From Rhynochetos jubatus (Eukaryota > Chordata > Aves > Eurypygiformes > Rhynochetidae), in the NCBI GenBank assembly GCA_027574665.1, contig CM050666.1:9548001-9612000 (forward strand): a DNA stretch of 64,000 nucleotides, given 5' to 3'. The notes under the pieces are model-generated. The model was not told the DNA's origin. It did no database searches and saw nothing but the letters and a program-made list of their open reading frames with translations. The position numbers and the translations under genes were made by a program. Positions within the stretch are counted from its first letter, which is position 1. Each line of letters begins with the position of its first letter. Positions 13,185 through 25,640 of this stretch are shown here, piece after piece.

Positions 13185-13660
13185 CCAACAGCTGATTATT
13201 CTGTTGTTTGTAGTAGACTGAAGTAATTAAGCTTAACCCTAGTCCTGTGGGAGTCCCAGAGAAGGTTAGTGATCCACAGGCATGACATGCTGTTATTTAT
13301 AGCTGATTAAGTTCTATTTATCTACATTTAAATGTTGCAGGAGATGGGAGAGATCCCAAAACACATCTGTGTCTTATTAGAAACACCAGCTGTGTGTGGT
13401 AGCTTAAAGTTTGCCTTTCTTGGGAGGTTAGACAGAAAAATACCCAACTAAATAATTCAAATTTTTCACTGTAGCTAAATAAATGGGTGTGGTTTAGTCA
13501 AGACCTTCAAGATGTAAGCCTGACATCCCATGCCACTGAACTGCTTCTGGGGTCAAACTCAAACCCAGAATTAACTAGGCCACTTGGAAGCTGTTCTGAG
13601 CACTGTAATTGCATTTAATTTTTACTATATAACTGTTCACGTCTTAAGAGACGTGAGGGA
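13185..13660. promoter_or_regulatory. AT-rich block, possible conserved non-coding element
   Basis: Low in CpG, rich in TAATTA-, ATTTA- and TGATTA-type words, and free of recognisable repeats. Near its end is a small hairpin: CACGTCT (13638-13644) and AGACGTG (13649-13655) around TAAG. The first arm starts with CACGT and the second ends with ACGTG, so each carries an E-box-like or ACGT core. Regulatory role is inference from texture. Confidence 0.22.
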
Positions 13661-16600
13661 AGTGACCAGTAGGTCACAAAGCTGGTCTTTAGAGCCTCTA
13701 TGCATTTAGGAAGAGCACTGTGGTTTCATTAGTAAGGCCATCTTCGTATACATGACCTGTTTTCACACACACTAAAGGAAGATGAGCAAACCAAGGGGAC
13801 ACAGCTCTGTCACCACCCTTTCCCTCAGACAGATGTGGTGCTAGGGTCCGGAGTAACAACGAGGTTGGCATTAAAACCCTTACGTTTGCTTCCTCTGTGC
13901 GATATGAATTACTGCATTTGTAGCGGCAGAGAACAGTAACAGCATTACTTGCCTGGAGGGGATGTCAATGTTTCCAAGAATCGTGCAACTGTAACTCGAA
14001 GACAGGCTCCAGACGAAGGGATGGCACTGTCCTGTCACTATTAGCACCAAATTACAAGAGAGGTAACGTAGAGTTGACCTCCTAATTGCCGAAGCAGAAT
14101 GTCACGAAGGGAACAGCACGCTCACGTCCCCTCTGCCTGAGTCCTGAGTTCAAACATCCAGCTAGCAAGGGCAGGGCACAGCATGGACACCTAGGTCTGG
14201 CAGCTGCGGAACCGTAACGCTCCGTAAGATGCTTCTCAAGAAGCAGAGGAATGATCCATCATCTGTCATCCTTATACTACGTCTTTGCATGCAAGCTACA
14301 CGCAACTTGAGAGATTACTTTGGCAACTGTTCCAGCCCAGAAGCACTAGCTGAGTTTCACTTTTAGCATCACCTGAAATGCAGCTGAGATTCAAAATGAA
14401 ACTTTAGGGTAAAAAGTGAAACCTCTGCATTTTGCTAAGAGTTCTTTGAAATGGCCTGCCTGAACTTTGATAACTTCTTGCACCGGAACCAACGAGGCTG
14501 TATCCACAGGCGCTCTGTCAAATGGTGCACCTTGAAGGAGGACACCCACAAGGACTACTTTCACCCAAGCCACTGACTGCAATCTTCCGATGGAAGAATA
14601 ACCAGGTGTCAATCACTCCACAACTGACCAAACTGCCACGGCAACTCACCTTGGGCTTCATTTGCAGTTCTCATGCAGTTTGACCCAGGTGGCAAAAGCC
14701 ACTCAACACTCCCTTTGCAAGTTCTCTTGCAAGCTTCAGGCTCTGGCCATCCCCATGCCATGCAGTGGCTAGCAACTCCTCGCTCTTACCAGTCCCAGAC
14801 CACATCGACTCAAGTGATGCAAGCGTGGGCTGATACTAAGAGAGTTAAACCTTAAATCAGAGCATGGCTGGAGTGAGCTGGGGATATTTCCACAGTTTCC
14901 CTGAGAAAGGCAGCACTGCCAGGTCTTTGTTTTGTTCTGAGGCATGTGATAATTTGGCATCATTGTCTAAGTTCTGAAATTTGCTGGAACAAAAGAAATG
15001 TTGAGCTTTCATTAAGAGGAAAAACCAAAGTATACAGAGTCTCAGGTGGTAAATACAGACTTGAAAACATAGCCCATGAGTGCCTGAACACAATTCAGAA
15101 GAGTCTAACCCAGAAGTCATTAAGCATCTTGGCTGCTGAGTAGCTTGTTCCTTATTATTTGATTAGATTTGATAACTCAGTTTGGGGTTGTACTTCGTCT
15201 ATGGTTCGTCTTTTGCTTAATCGCTCTTTCACAGGCCTCCTCTAAGTCATGTAAGTCACCTCAGTCCAGTATTTCTAAAAATAATTTCATGATTTCTTTC
15301 TTCCAACTTTGACTGCCCTATTTACCTAGTGTCATCTCTCCTAGGGCTAGAGATGGCTTACCCCATGCCTCTCAGAATGTCTCTAACATGAGTACTTGAG
15401 TAATGCAAAAATCAACACGTTATCATCACATCAAACCCCTCATCTTCACTATCTCAAAAATCAATCTGCTCCTGGACAGGAACCAGAGCTCCAGCAGAAA
15501 TGCTGCCCCATTAAAAACTTGCTATATGCTATCGTCCACACATAAACAAAAAAGCTGTAGCTCAGTGATCTCGCAAAACTCATGTTTTGAGATATCACCA
15601 ACACACAGAACGATCAGCCTCTTAACTGCTAATTTCCCCTACTGGTGCTCTTAGATGATGTGTTTCAGCAGTTGCAAGCACACATGGGTGTACACACAGA
15701 GTAAGTCAACTGCCAAAAAGGTTCCTCCCATATTACAGGAAAAAATGAAGCATTGCAGGTTAAAAACAAGGAAAAACACCCCTGAAACAAAACCAACAAC
15801 AAAGCAAAGTCTGGTTATTCCAGAGTACGGTTTCCCCTGGTACTCTGTGTTGCAATTATTGACATATCCCCAGATAGTCAAACTCATGTGGTCCAAAGTT
15901 TTGTTGTGGGCTTTGCAGAACATGCCCTGCCTGTGCCAAATGGAGCACACCTGGTGTGTTACCAGCCTGAACGGTGGAACAGGGGATACACTAGGTTCGC
16001 TACTGAAGAAATCAGTAAGCTACGCAAAATCAGCTCATCACAAACACCAAGCCAAAAAACCCACAACAAAATGCAAAAACAAATTCAAGCACACTACAGG
16101 AAGTAGGTACGAGCTGCAACCACCTTGACACCTCGAGGCTCTCTGGTCGGATGAACAGCATGAGTGACCAACACCTTCCAGCTCTGCACCGTCTCGCTTC
16201 GCAACACCTTCAACACAGGTGCTCAACAGTGAGTACGCTATCGCGTATTTTAGCCCAGAACATAAAGAAACTTACTTGAAAGCTGCAGTGAAGGCTTCCT
16301 CACGTGCTGTCCCAAATGACCTTTTCTCCACTCTCGCAGATGCAAGACAAAAGCATACCAGCCTGTAAACGCTCACCAGCCGCAATCCTGGTGCCCTGCC
16401 AGCCCCAGCTAACGGCAGGGCAAACCCATGCTCACCGGTAAACGCGGCAGCACAGCGCTGTAAAGGGCACGGTGGAGATCCAGTCCTACCAACAGGACAC
16501 TCCTCTTCATACTCCTCTAACAACAGTAGTAGTTACACATCAGTACGTTACAAACGCTGCTGGGTATGAGAATTATAACTGCCCTGTTGTGCTGGCAATA

Positions 16601-17569
16601 CCAGGTAGCCACCTGTACGCTGTTTAAGAAGGTAATGCTCGTAGGGAGCTGAGCCCGAGCATTGCAACGCCTACAGCTCTGCTGCCGACCAAACCAAGAG
16701 AGGTGTAACTGTGGCCAGTCACGGCTTATGTCAGAATTCTGTAAATGTAATCAATACACAAGATGGGTAATTATCCCAGCAGACACTTTTCCCTCATACT
16801 TATTTCATAATATTTTAAGTCTGTCCTTTGGCTGGACAGGCTAAAAACACATCTGCAGACAAGGAGTGCCTGGGTGCACTGCTTTACTATTAAGTAAATG
16901 GGCATGAGCAGAAAACTAAAAGCAAAAGAACATGAAAAAGGGTAAAACGTAAGTATAAGCAACTCAAATACTGCCACAAACATTGGGTAGATTTTTAAGT
17001 GCTGGCATTTTACCTTTCCATTAAATGAAGTGTTGTAATAGATTTAGTAATAGATTTTTTAGAGGCACTTTTTGTTTTGGGAAGTACACGGAGAATGCTA
17101 CCAAGGCAAACAGAACCACCAGCATTTTGTATCCTCAGAGCTTCTGAAACTGCACACAGCTCAAGGCACCCTAATCAGACCAGATGGCAAGAGGCGCCCA
17201 AGTACCTTGTGTTTCTTCTTCCCGTCAGCATCCACTTCCACTCCCCAGCACCGGCCACCTCCTCTACGTACATGCACCGTTCCCAGAAAGCGCTCAGAAG
17301 AGGCTGCGTGTCTCAAAATAACAACAATCCAAAACAAGAGCCGAAGCACTTAAACAAAAACACGGAACAAAAGAAGAGAAGGGGGGGCAGAGTAAAAAAA
17401 CCCCACAGTGGAATAAATCCAACCGTAGCTTCTCGGCAGCTCAGCGAGCCTCTCGTGAGTGCCAGCAGTTTCAAAAGAGCTGTAATCTCTAAACTGTTAT
17501 CAAGGTTTTATCGCACTCCAGTTCTTATCTAAACCAAACAATCACTAGAACAGCAGCTGATAAGGCATC
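13661..17569. other. Unique non-coding sequence, no gene recognised
   Basis: Open frames up to about 157 codons overlap on both strands and none shows a known domain or convincing splice-bounded structure. No SINE, LINE or LTR remnant could be named. A small CpG-richer spot at about 16380-16460 is too short to call an island. Confidence 0.45.
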
Positions 17570-18300
17570 CTGACAAGGTAATTTCAGCAATTTAAATCCA
17601 CAGCTACAGCCATCATACACTGAGAATATTTTAACACTCTTTCCAGTTTAACCTCTAATCTCTCTTCCTCTGTTCTTTCCAAACACAGGGCCAATTTTTC
17701 TCTGTTACAGCCGGGCGCACTTCCTGCCGTCGCTTGTGTTACGGGCAGGTGCCCTTTGAGCTCTCCTCTTTGGCGTGTGCAGCCCAGCCACCAATGCCAG
17801 CTTGCCTAATCAAAAGGATCATTATTTTCTCCCTGAATTCAAGTGGCCGTTTTCCCTGGCTTGACAAAGGTCCATCATTAAAAGCGGTGGTTACATCTGT
17901 CACAAGCTGCCGTGTGGGAAAGGAGAGGGAAATCAAAGGCAGCAAACATGATGTAGGATCAGCCTTGGCCCTGGTGTAATTTGGTGTAACACAACAGAAC
18001 AATTCTGTTTGTAGCACAATGGGATTTTCACCTAGAACATCTCACCCACATGTCACAAGGCAGGATTAGCTCATTAGCCTTTTAGCTCAATTATCTCCTC
18101 TTCCAAAATCATTCATCAGCCAGAAAATCCAGTATCTTTTTCTCAATTTTTGCTTGTAACAGACTTTTTACATCAGGCCAGACTGATTTATGGGACATCT
18201 GAAAACACTTATTCATGCTAAATGTATCTGGCAAGTGACATCCAAAACAAAACCAGCTACCTCAGCTGGACAGAGGCATCAGTTGATCTGATGTAATTTA
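17570..18300. promoter_or_regulatory. Possible conserved non-coding element
   Basis: This block combines TCF/LEF-like words (AATCAAAAGG near 17808-17817 and AATCAAAGG near 17931-17939) with TAATTT/ATTAGC words and a low repeat content. It lacks a long open frame with a known domain. The texture is that of a vertebrate distal enhancer cluster. Conservation cannot be assessed from one sequence, so this is inference. Confidence 0.25.
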
Positions 18301-21300
18301 TTCTGGACACGAGACATTGCCTTGACACAATTCCGAATTGTTCCTCTCTTTATGCTGGAGCAGAAAAGGAGCATTAAGCTACATACACATTCAAAGAGAA
18401 GCAGCAACTTGTCTATATTGCATAACACTTATGCACATGAGACAGGGCAGAGCAGCAGTAGAACCATCCCAGTTTACCCTCGGCTTTCCACAGCTCCCAT
18501 GAGGCCGGGGAGCCGAGCACAGCCCTTGTGCAATCGCCGTGGGCACACCCATCATCTGCAAGTGCATCAGAAACAGCAGCCAGAGCTCCTGAAGTCACCC
18601 GAGTAACTAGAGGAAAGTTCCCGGAGTAAACTGCAACCGGCTGTCCCTTCTGTGGTGCCATAACTGAAGATGTCAGAGCTTTGTCTTCACATGAACAGAA
18701 AGTGAACGGTGCAAACTAGAGAAATTGCTCAATTCCCTCAGGTTGAGCTTTCAAAATCAGGAAAGGGAATTCAAGATTCCTCGGCATATGCACACAGGAG
18801 GAAAAAAAACCCCATCCAGATGCTGCAAGACCCAAAAAACCTCTTCACTAAGGATGGAAAATTCCTTTACACCCTATTTCAAAACCTTTCCTCAATCAAA
18901 ACTTAATGAATCAAGAGACAAAACAGATGGAAAAACCAATTTTCCTCTATAAATCATCGTGTCTGACATGTGAAATGCAAACTAATTTGTTTAAATTACA
19001 AGACTTAAATGTGGTTATAGAAATAATAGAGTGTCTTCAGATTTTAATCAGAAAAAATGCATCTTGAGTTTCAGAAAAATTACCCAGCTCAAGTAGGAAC
19101 AGAGCTACAACTACAACATGGTACCCTTTGCTAGCCCAGGGAGGGATGAGTTATTTCCTTTCTCTTACATTGTGAAGACTAATGATTTTTTCCTTCCTGA
19201 ATACGTCTTGTCTGGGACAGTACGGATTCTCTTGCATCAGGGAAACCCACGAGAAGATAACACTGGGTTTGAAACCCTTGAGTGTTTGAATATTGCCTTA
19301 AAGGAGGCTACATCAAGATCCAGATAGCCTGAGTATCTAACACGAAGAAAACAATCATCTGTGTCTGCAACGACACCCAGTTTGTACCAAAACACACATC
19401 ATCTTCGTGTTCCTCTTCACGACTTCTGGGGGGCAGGGGGGTTATTGGGGCTGGATATTGTATTCAAACTGATCTCTATTGTAAAATTTATGCAAGGGGT
19501 ATGCATTACCTCTGGGTCCCACTGGTCTGCTTTAAGAACAAATGAACGTTACAGTACAACCTGTTTCTACAACCAAGCCCTGAGTGCACAGCACACTCGC
19601 CTGTGAAAGCACGGTTACGGTACATCCACTCAGCATTTAAAACATCCAATCCAACCTGCCATAAACTGTCACTTCAGGCATTTACGGCAGACAGTAAACG
19701 TGCTTATCAGAGAACAACTGCACCCTGCGAGCTCAGCCAATGGAGCAGCATTTCTTATCAAATCAACGGCTTATCGGGAAACCTAACAAAAATAAAAGTT
19801 ACACCACATGGTGTCCTCCTTTTTACCTCTGCTCCATCAGGACCTATGACTTCAATTAAAGCTACATTGCTCAGACTCTGCAGACTTGCTTCCTCCTTGT
19901 CTGCCCTTGAAAGCAAAATCCTCCGTTCAGAGGAAAGCACATGGAAACAATCCCCTAAAACCTCTGCTGACCTTGACAAGTACCCCATTGACCCAGCTTT
20001 GCCATCAGAGGCCCTCACTCGCGCCCACCTGCAGGAACCAGTGCCCGCCGTGGCAGTGTTTGCCCTGCATGAACCCCCACCCCGTGCTCCGGCGCTTCAC
20101 AACAAAAGGAAGGTCGAGAGGATCACAAGCCACCACGGCATGCTTCCGCGTGGGCCGGCATGGCCACGTCACTGGAATCACATTTAAATGCTGCCAGTGG
20201 AGACCATTTCCACTGTTAGTGCCAGACAGTGACTTGGTTAACCAAATTAACAAGTGAAAACAAACAAAGTAATAAATTAGGAAAGAACTCAGATTCCCTT
20301 ACGCCTATCTTTTATCGGAGGTGTCTGGAAGTATTAGCTCACGTTGCTTGTGTAAAGGGTTGCATGGCCAAGGGCATATCTGTATCACACAGAAGCGAGT
20401 ATTTTAGTCCCACCACTACAATTACTAGAGCTCCCTTTTAAGGCACATTTGTCCACACAAAGCCAGTTTTTCCTCCTTCTGAGGTTGTTATGTACCACAC
20501 ACAGCCCAGCTCCCTTACTGCCAAAGTAACGAAAGCCCCTTCAAACAGAAGGTTGGATCCAACTTACGGCCTGTAACTTCCATGAACTTCATTAACCATC
20601 CCCTAACTAACAGCTGCTAAACAGTTGATATGATTATTAGATCACCTTCCACCTATGAGTTTACAGCAGTGGCGCTAGAAAGCAACCACATGAACGACAG
20701 CCACATGGATACTGATCAACAGGTTTCGTTGTGATTCTTTGCACTGGTTTTTGAAACACTTGCTATTAAGTTCAGCGCAACTGTTTGTGTTTTCAGTGCT
20801 GACAGTTGGCAAGCTGTACCTTAGACTACCCAAAGTCTGCTCTGCTTCCAGGGAAGAGGGCACTGAAGAGTTACTCAACATGAGCAAGAGACCCTCTTGA
20901 GTTTTTTATTCAGATCAGCTTTTCCAGATTACAAAGCAGCAGTCAGTACTGACACAGGCCTAGACAAATCATGACTTTGAAAAAGTTCAACAGAAGCAGC
21001 CAAACTACTCGCTCACCACAGCCCTGGTCAATCCATGCTCCTGATCTCAACATGTGAAAGTTCCTTCTAACACATTATCTCATCAGCTATTCTAAATTAA
21101 CCTGAATGTAACGTGGTCTGTTATTTCTCTCTACTTCTGATATGACCTAAGAATAAAACATTTGGGGCCTGTAATCTGTTGCTGAAAACACTTTATTTTG
21201 CTGAGCTGTATGATCTGGACAAGATACATCCATTTGTCCTTAGACACAGATTGATTCTGATCAGCATTATCCAAACTGTTGCAGTGATATTTGCTAGGTT

Positions 21301-23084
21301 TTGAGAGCATAAAACTCACTTCTCTGTGCCACCACAAAAGGTAATCGATGTAATACTTTCCTTACAAGCTGAAAAGACATCTTCCTACTATTCTGCTGCC
21401 ACACAGCCAAGCACACACTGTTCTTCAGAGCTCTGCTAAGCCCAAACTCAGCTTGGCCACTGCTGCTCATAATTCTTACAGCTTGACTACAGACGGAAAT
21501 GACCCCACAATGAGGCAGGATATGAATTTAGAGCCATATTCCTTTCAGACAAGGAGCCTTTTCCAGTGCAGTTTAATACACTGAATTCAAGTAAACTGCT
21601 AAGAGAGCCACGTGGTGAGCTCTTTCCAGGTCATTTCTCTTTGTAAACAAGCCCGAAAATCTGGGGCTGCTGAGTATGCTGCATGGGATACCAGCTCTGC
21701 CCCGAGGAGCATCCTGCCACCTCGGCTCCTGGTTCCACACCTCCAGCCTGAGGTCCTCCTCGGATGACTAGGAATGGTCTCAATCTAGAAGAACTTTCCT
21801 ATTGATTAGCTGTCATTTTTTCATTTAAGTCTTTAAAAATAGCTACTCCTCTATTCTTTTAATACTATTGATAGCTGCTTTACCAGGAAACAACGTGAAA
21901 GCAGTTCCAATTTTTTAATCATTATTTTTTAAGTCACTGCCATATAAATCTGTACTGCCTTCATGGATTACTCATGTACGCTGCTGCTCCCAAGCCAGGT
22001 TAAATTTAGTTCTACTGCAGTGCACTTGCAACTCAGCGAACTCAAACACAAACCCTACTTGATAAGCAAGCAGTAAAACCCTGTCCTTCACTGCCCCCAC
22101 GGTAATTAATACTTTAATACATCTATTATTTCAGTACTAAGATTACTTTACTGCAGCAAATGAATTCCTCATGAAGGAAATAAAAGAAAATGCATGAGAA
22201 ATGTTGAAGCAAAACTCAGATTCTGTGAGAGACTAGAGAAGAAAACATTTCACAGAAACTGAAATTAGTACGGGTATTACAAGAAAGGATCGCTTAGAAT
22301 AACATTATTTCTCACAGCGTTGCTGGGATAATTCAAAGAATGTCAAGACCAAGCATTTCCATACTGCACTTCATCCAAGACCATCAGAGAATAAGCATTA
22401 AACAGCTGCCTCAAGGACAGGCTTCCCAGCTTCTAGCAAACCAACCTGCAGCGGGCAAAGCGCTGCAAGTCAGAACTGAGGTCTCATTTCTGACTCACGC
22501 TTTCTCACTATTGCTAAATGCTTTCTGTTCCACAGCCTGGAACTGATTTGCAAATTATTCTTTTACTAGCCCTCAAAAAATTAGGAATGGGTTGTAAGAT
22601 CATGGGTTGTCCTGAGAATTCACTCAATTTATGCAAAGATTTAGGAGGCAAGTTAACCATCTGCTGTATGCTGGAACAGCTGAGAATCAGAACTCCTGTT
22701 CCCATTTGTGACCGTAGGCTGCAGGCTCCAGAAATGTTTGCATTAAGGCAGATTTTGTATTCAGAGAATCACACCCCACAATCCTCATCCTAAACCCCCA
22801 CTCAATGCTGTGCACCGTACAACAGTGCTTGATCAATATTAACATGATTTACAAATTGGTAGAGGATTTGGAAATACGGTTTGTATTTTATTCCTTTGGA
22901 AGTCTCTAAGACCTTAATTATAGTGAGGCTAATCCACCACCACCACCACCCCCCCGCCCCCTCCAACAAGGAGAACGTTACTGGTTCGTTTCTATTTGCT
23001 AGTCAAAGTGCTGTAACTGATACTGCAGTAAGGCAGGTTGCCTACGCTGTGAGACTGGAATACAGGTGAAGCAGCCTGAAACCT
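18301..23084. other. Unique non-coding sequence with weak coding-like stretch
   Basis: Mostly unique DNA. Between about 19600 and 20190 both strands are open: 194 codons on plus and an overlapping frame on minus that could be an exon (see findings). Neither product is recognised. The rest (20200-22930) is AT-rich with no repeat that I can name. A CCA trinucleotide run follows at about 22933. Confidence 0.4.
22933..22960. repeat. CCA-rich simple repeat
   Basis: About five CCA/CAC units run into a C-rich stretch broken by one G. It is short and may be variable in length between individuals. Confidence 0.75.
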
Positions 23085-23088
23085 TCCC

Positions 23089-23296
23089 CGTCAGGCAGGT
23101 ATCGCCCCGCGGAGAGGTTCCCGTGAAGTGAGCGGCTCTCCCGCTCGCAGCAGACGGATGCCCGATGTCACAAGCCCCACTGCCCCCACCAGCAGTGCCC
23201 GACGGCTGCAGCAGGAGCTGGAGCAGAGGACAGCCCGTCTGAGCCCACGAGCACAGGGAGAGCAGGAACGGCCTCATTCGTCACCACGCAAAGGCC
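23089..23296. other. Small CpG-rich patch
   Basis: I count 18 CpG dinucleotides in about 208 bp, well above the surrounding sequence, where they are sparse. A plus-strand frame of 87 codons crosses it without a recognisable domain. It may be an unmethylated regulatory patch, an orphan CpG island or simply local GC-biased conversion. It is shorter than usual promoter islands. Confidence 0.35.
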
Positions 23297-24576
23297 GGAT
23301 GGGGACAGAGGCTCACCAGATGCTCGCACATCTCAGCAGAGAACACCCTTCCCTTACAGACCCAAGCCCACCGTTTGAAGGGGCAACATGATGCTGGCAA
23401 ACCTGGGCAATAAAGAATTGTGCTGCTCTGTTAACTTCACTGCCCTTGGCTTCTCTTGTTTTTTCAGCTGAGGGTACAGAAGGAGAGGAAAAGGGAAGGC
23501 AGAATAATCCTAGCTTGAGCTAGGGGCATGGCCTCCACGGGCAGTGAGGGCATTCAGGAAGCCTGTAAAGGAAACTAAAGCGGCATGTGTTTGGGTCTGA
23601 GGAGGAAGGCTTCCCGACGCACTGAAAAGCGGTCTGATAAAACATGAGATACAGCACTCGTTGGGTGCTCGGTAACAGCTAGGACACTTGTGGAGGAGAA
23701 ACAGGGTTGATGTTCGCACTCAGGGGATGCCAGATGAGAATGACAGACTTAATTAACACTGCTATAAATGAAGCACTCTTTCTTCTATGTACAGCAGGAC
23801 AGTGCAGAATTGCCCACCGGAGGGATGAGTCTATTGTCACTGAGCACTTTGAGCTTCTCCTTCGGATGCAGATCTGCCATGTGCAAGCATCGGGCTCTCG
23901 GCAATCAGAGGTGTTTACAGTGTATTTTCATTTTCCAGTACGATAGAGTGGTTTCTCAGTAACACAAGGATGGAAAACAGAGTTGGGGTCTCCACTGAGT
24001 ACAGTACAGTGTTGTGAACAACTATCACCACCCTCACCAAAACCAAAGGAAGTTGGAAAACAAGGAAAATAAGAAAAAAAAAAATAAACCTCAAAGTAAT
24101 TCTACCTTCCAGTGTCCCAACAAGCCAAAATCAAGCAGTCAAAACATGGGGGCTGTGCTCACACAACAGGGAAGCTAAAGAGGAAGGCAGGACCAGAACC
24201 ATTTCCCTCCTATCTCCCATCATCAGCTACTCACAGCCACTGTTGCCAGGCTTGTTCCCGGCCCACCTTGCCCAGACACAGCCTGGCTGAAGTTCCCACA
24301 GCAGCACAGTCCATGATTATTTGGGCTAACCCAAACTTGCACTGGCCACTAGACAGGGAAAGTTTGTCCTTCACTAAAATGAGAACAAGAAATGATCCAT
24401 GCCACGAAGATCAACCACGAAAGAAAAACGTAAAAATCGGCAAAGTGAAAGCTACAGTGCAGGACAGCTATAGAGACAGATTAATTATTAACACTGAGGA
24501 TTTACCATCCCCTGAATCATTAAAAATGTTTAACTAGCCATTAGAGCCGCAGTAAGGAAGGTACGTGGTTGAGTCG
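23297..24576. other. Unique non-coding sequence, no gene recognised
   Basis: Short frames only, the longest (141 codons, 24112-24537) without a known domain. A short A-rich run lies near 24073-24084. No mobile element recognised until the MIR that follows. Confidence 0.45.
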
Positions 24577-24682
24577 TCTTCCCATTCTGCAGAGGAGGAA
24601 ACTGAGGAATGAGCTCTCAAAGCCACAGAGAACGGGCACAGCAACCTGAATACAGCGTGTCTGGCCTCTAATCCTGCCTGTT
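24577..24682 (+). repeat. MIR-type SINE remnant
   Basis: The sequence CATTCTGCAGAGGAGGAAAC followed by TGAGGAATGAGC matches the diagnostic MIR segment 'cattttacagatgaggaaac' and 'tgaggctcagag'. It continues with AGCCACAGAG and CTGAATACAGCGTGTCTG, the positions where MIR has 'gtcacacag' and 'gaacccaggtctgtctg'. Order and spacing agree along about 100 bp. The copy is old and partial. Confidence 0.65.
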
Positions 24683-24699
24683 AAAGTCCTCTCCTCTGG

Positions 24700-25640
24700 T
24701 TTAGTCTCATATAAACCTTGATCAGGAAAATGGAAACCAGTATTCTAAAGTAGCAACATTCCAATTTGTGAATTGAAAAGCACTTGCCAGAAGGGACAAA
24801 AAAACCCTGACCTTTGCCATTTTTGAAAGCTCAATAAATGACAGTAGGAAGGAAAATTGTATCATGCACCAATAAACTGTAAATTATTTTATGATAATGA
24901 GAGGTTATTTAATCTAAAGCTATAACTATTAAGGAGAATGATAAGAGATAAGGAAGGTAAAGACTCAGGGACTTTTCAGTCTCAATCTTATCACTTCCAG
25001 TGTAATATTAACCAGCTGGATTCATAATATCCCAGTCACTTTGTGATCTTTCCACAGTTGAAAACGATTAGGAAACGTGAAGTATCCAGAACTTTGTTCA
25101 GTTGTGCTACTGAAACAATACAATCTTGGTTTTGATCATGCATTCAAGCTACAGTAGCACCAATGCAGGGGAGATGTTAATCCTGTAATTTTATTTTTTT
25201 TTTAAACCTGTGTAAACTTTATTTTGATTTTAATCTGAAAAGGAGAGTATGAACTCTCACTACTCATTTACAGTCAACCCACTTTTTAATCCACTTGGCA
25301 AGGACTAGTAAACCGCATTCTAACATATTGCTTTGCCATCTCTCTAACCAATTACGCACTGTTTTCCAGCACACATTGATTTATGTTCAAAGTCTACAAG
25401 AATAGTCACGTTAATAAAGTTGATTGTGTGTCTCATCACAAATTGTTTAGTGATGGAGGTACTGTCATGCACATTCACCTGTACCCAAAGAAAATCAATT
25501 TACCAGCTAGACCACCCACCGCTGTTAAATCTTTCATTTAGCTTGCATCATTATTGATTTTAATTGAAGAAGTCATGATTTGTCATAGCTTGTACTGCCT
25601 GAAAATGAAAAACTCTTTAATGTGCTGTTAAAATTGTGGG
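24700..25640. promoter_or_regulatory. Long AT-rich block, possible conserved non-coding element
   Basis: About 900 bp with very few CpGs and many homeodomain-like words (AATTACG, TTAATTG, ATTGATT, TAATCC), plus GATA-type words near 24940. There is no open frame above 60 codons across most of it and no identifiable repeat. It is one of the better candidates for a distal enhancer in the window, but only from composition. Confidence 0.28.
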
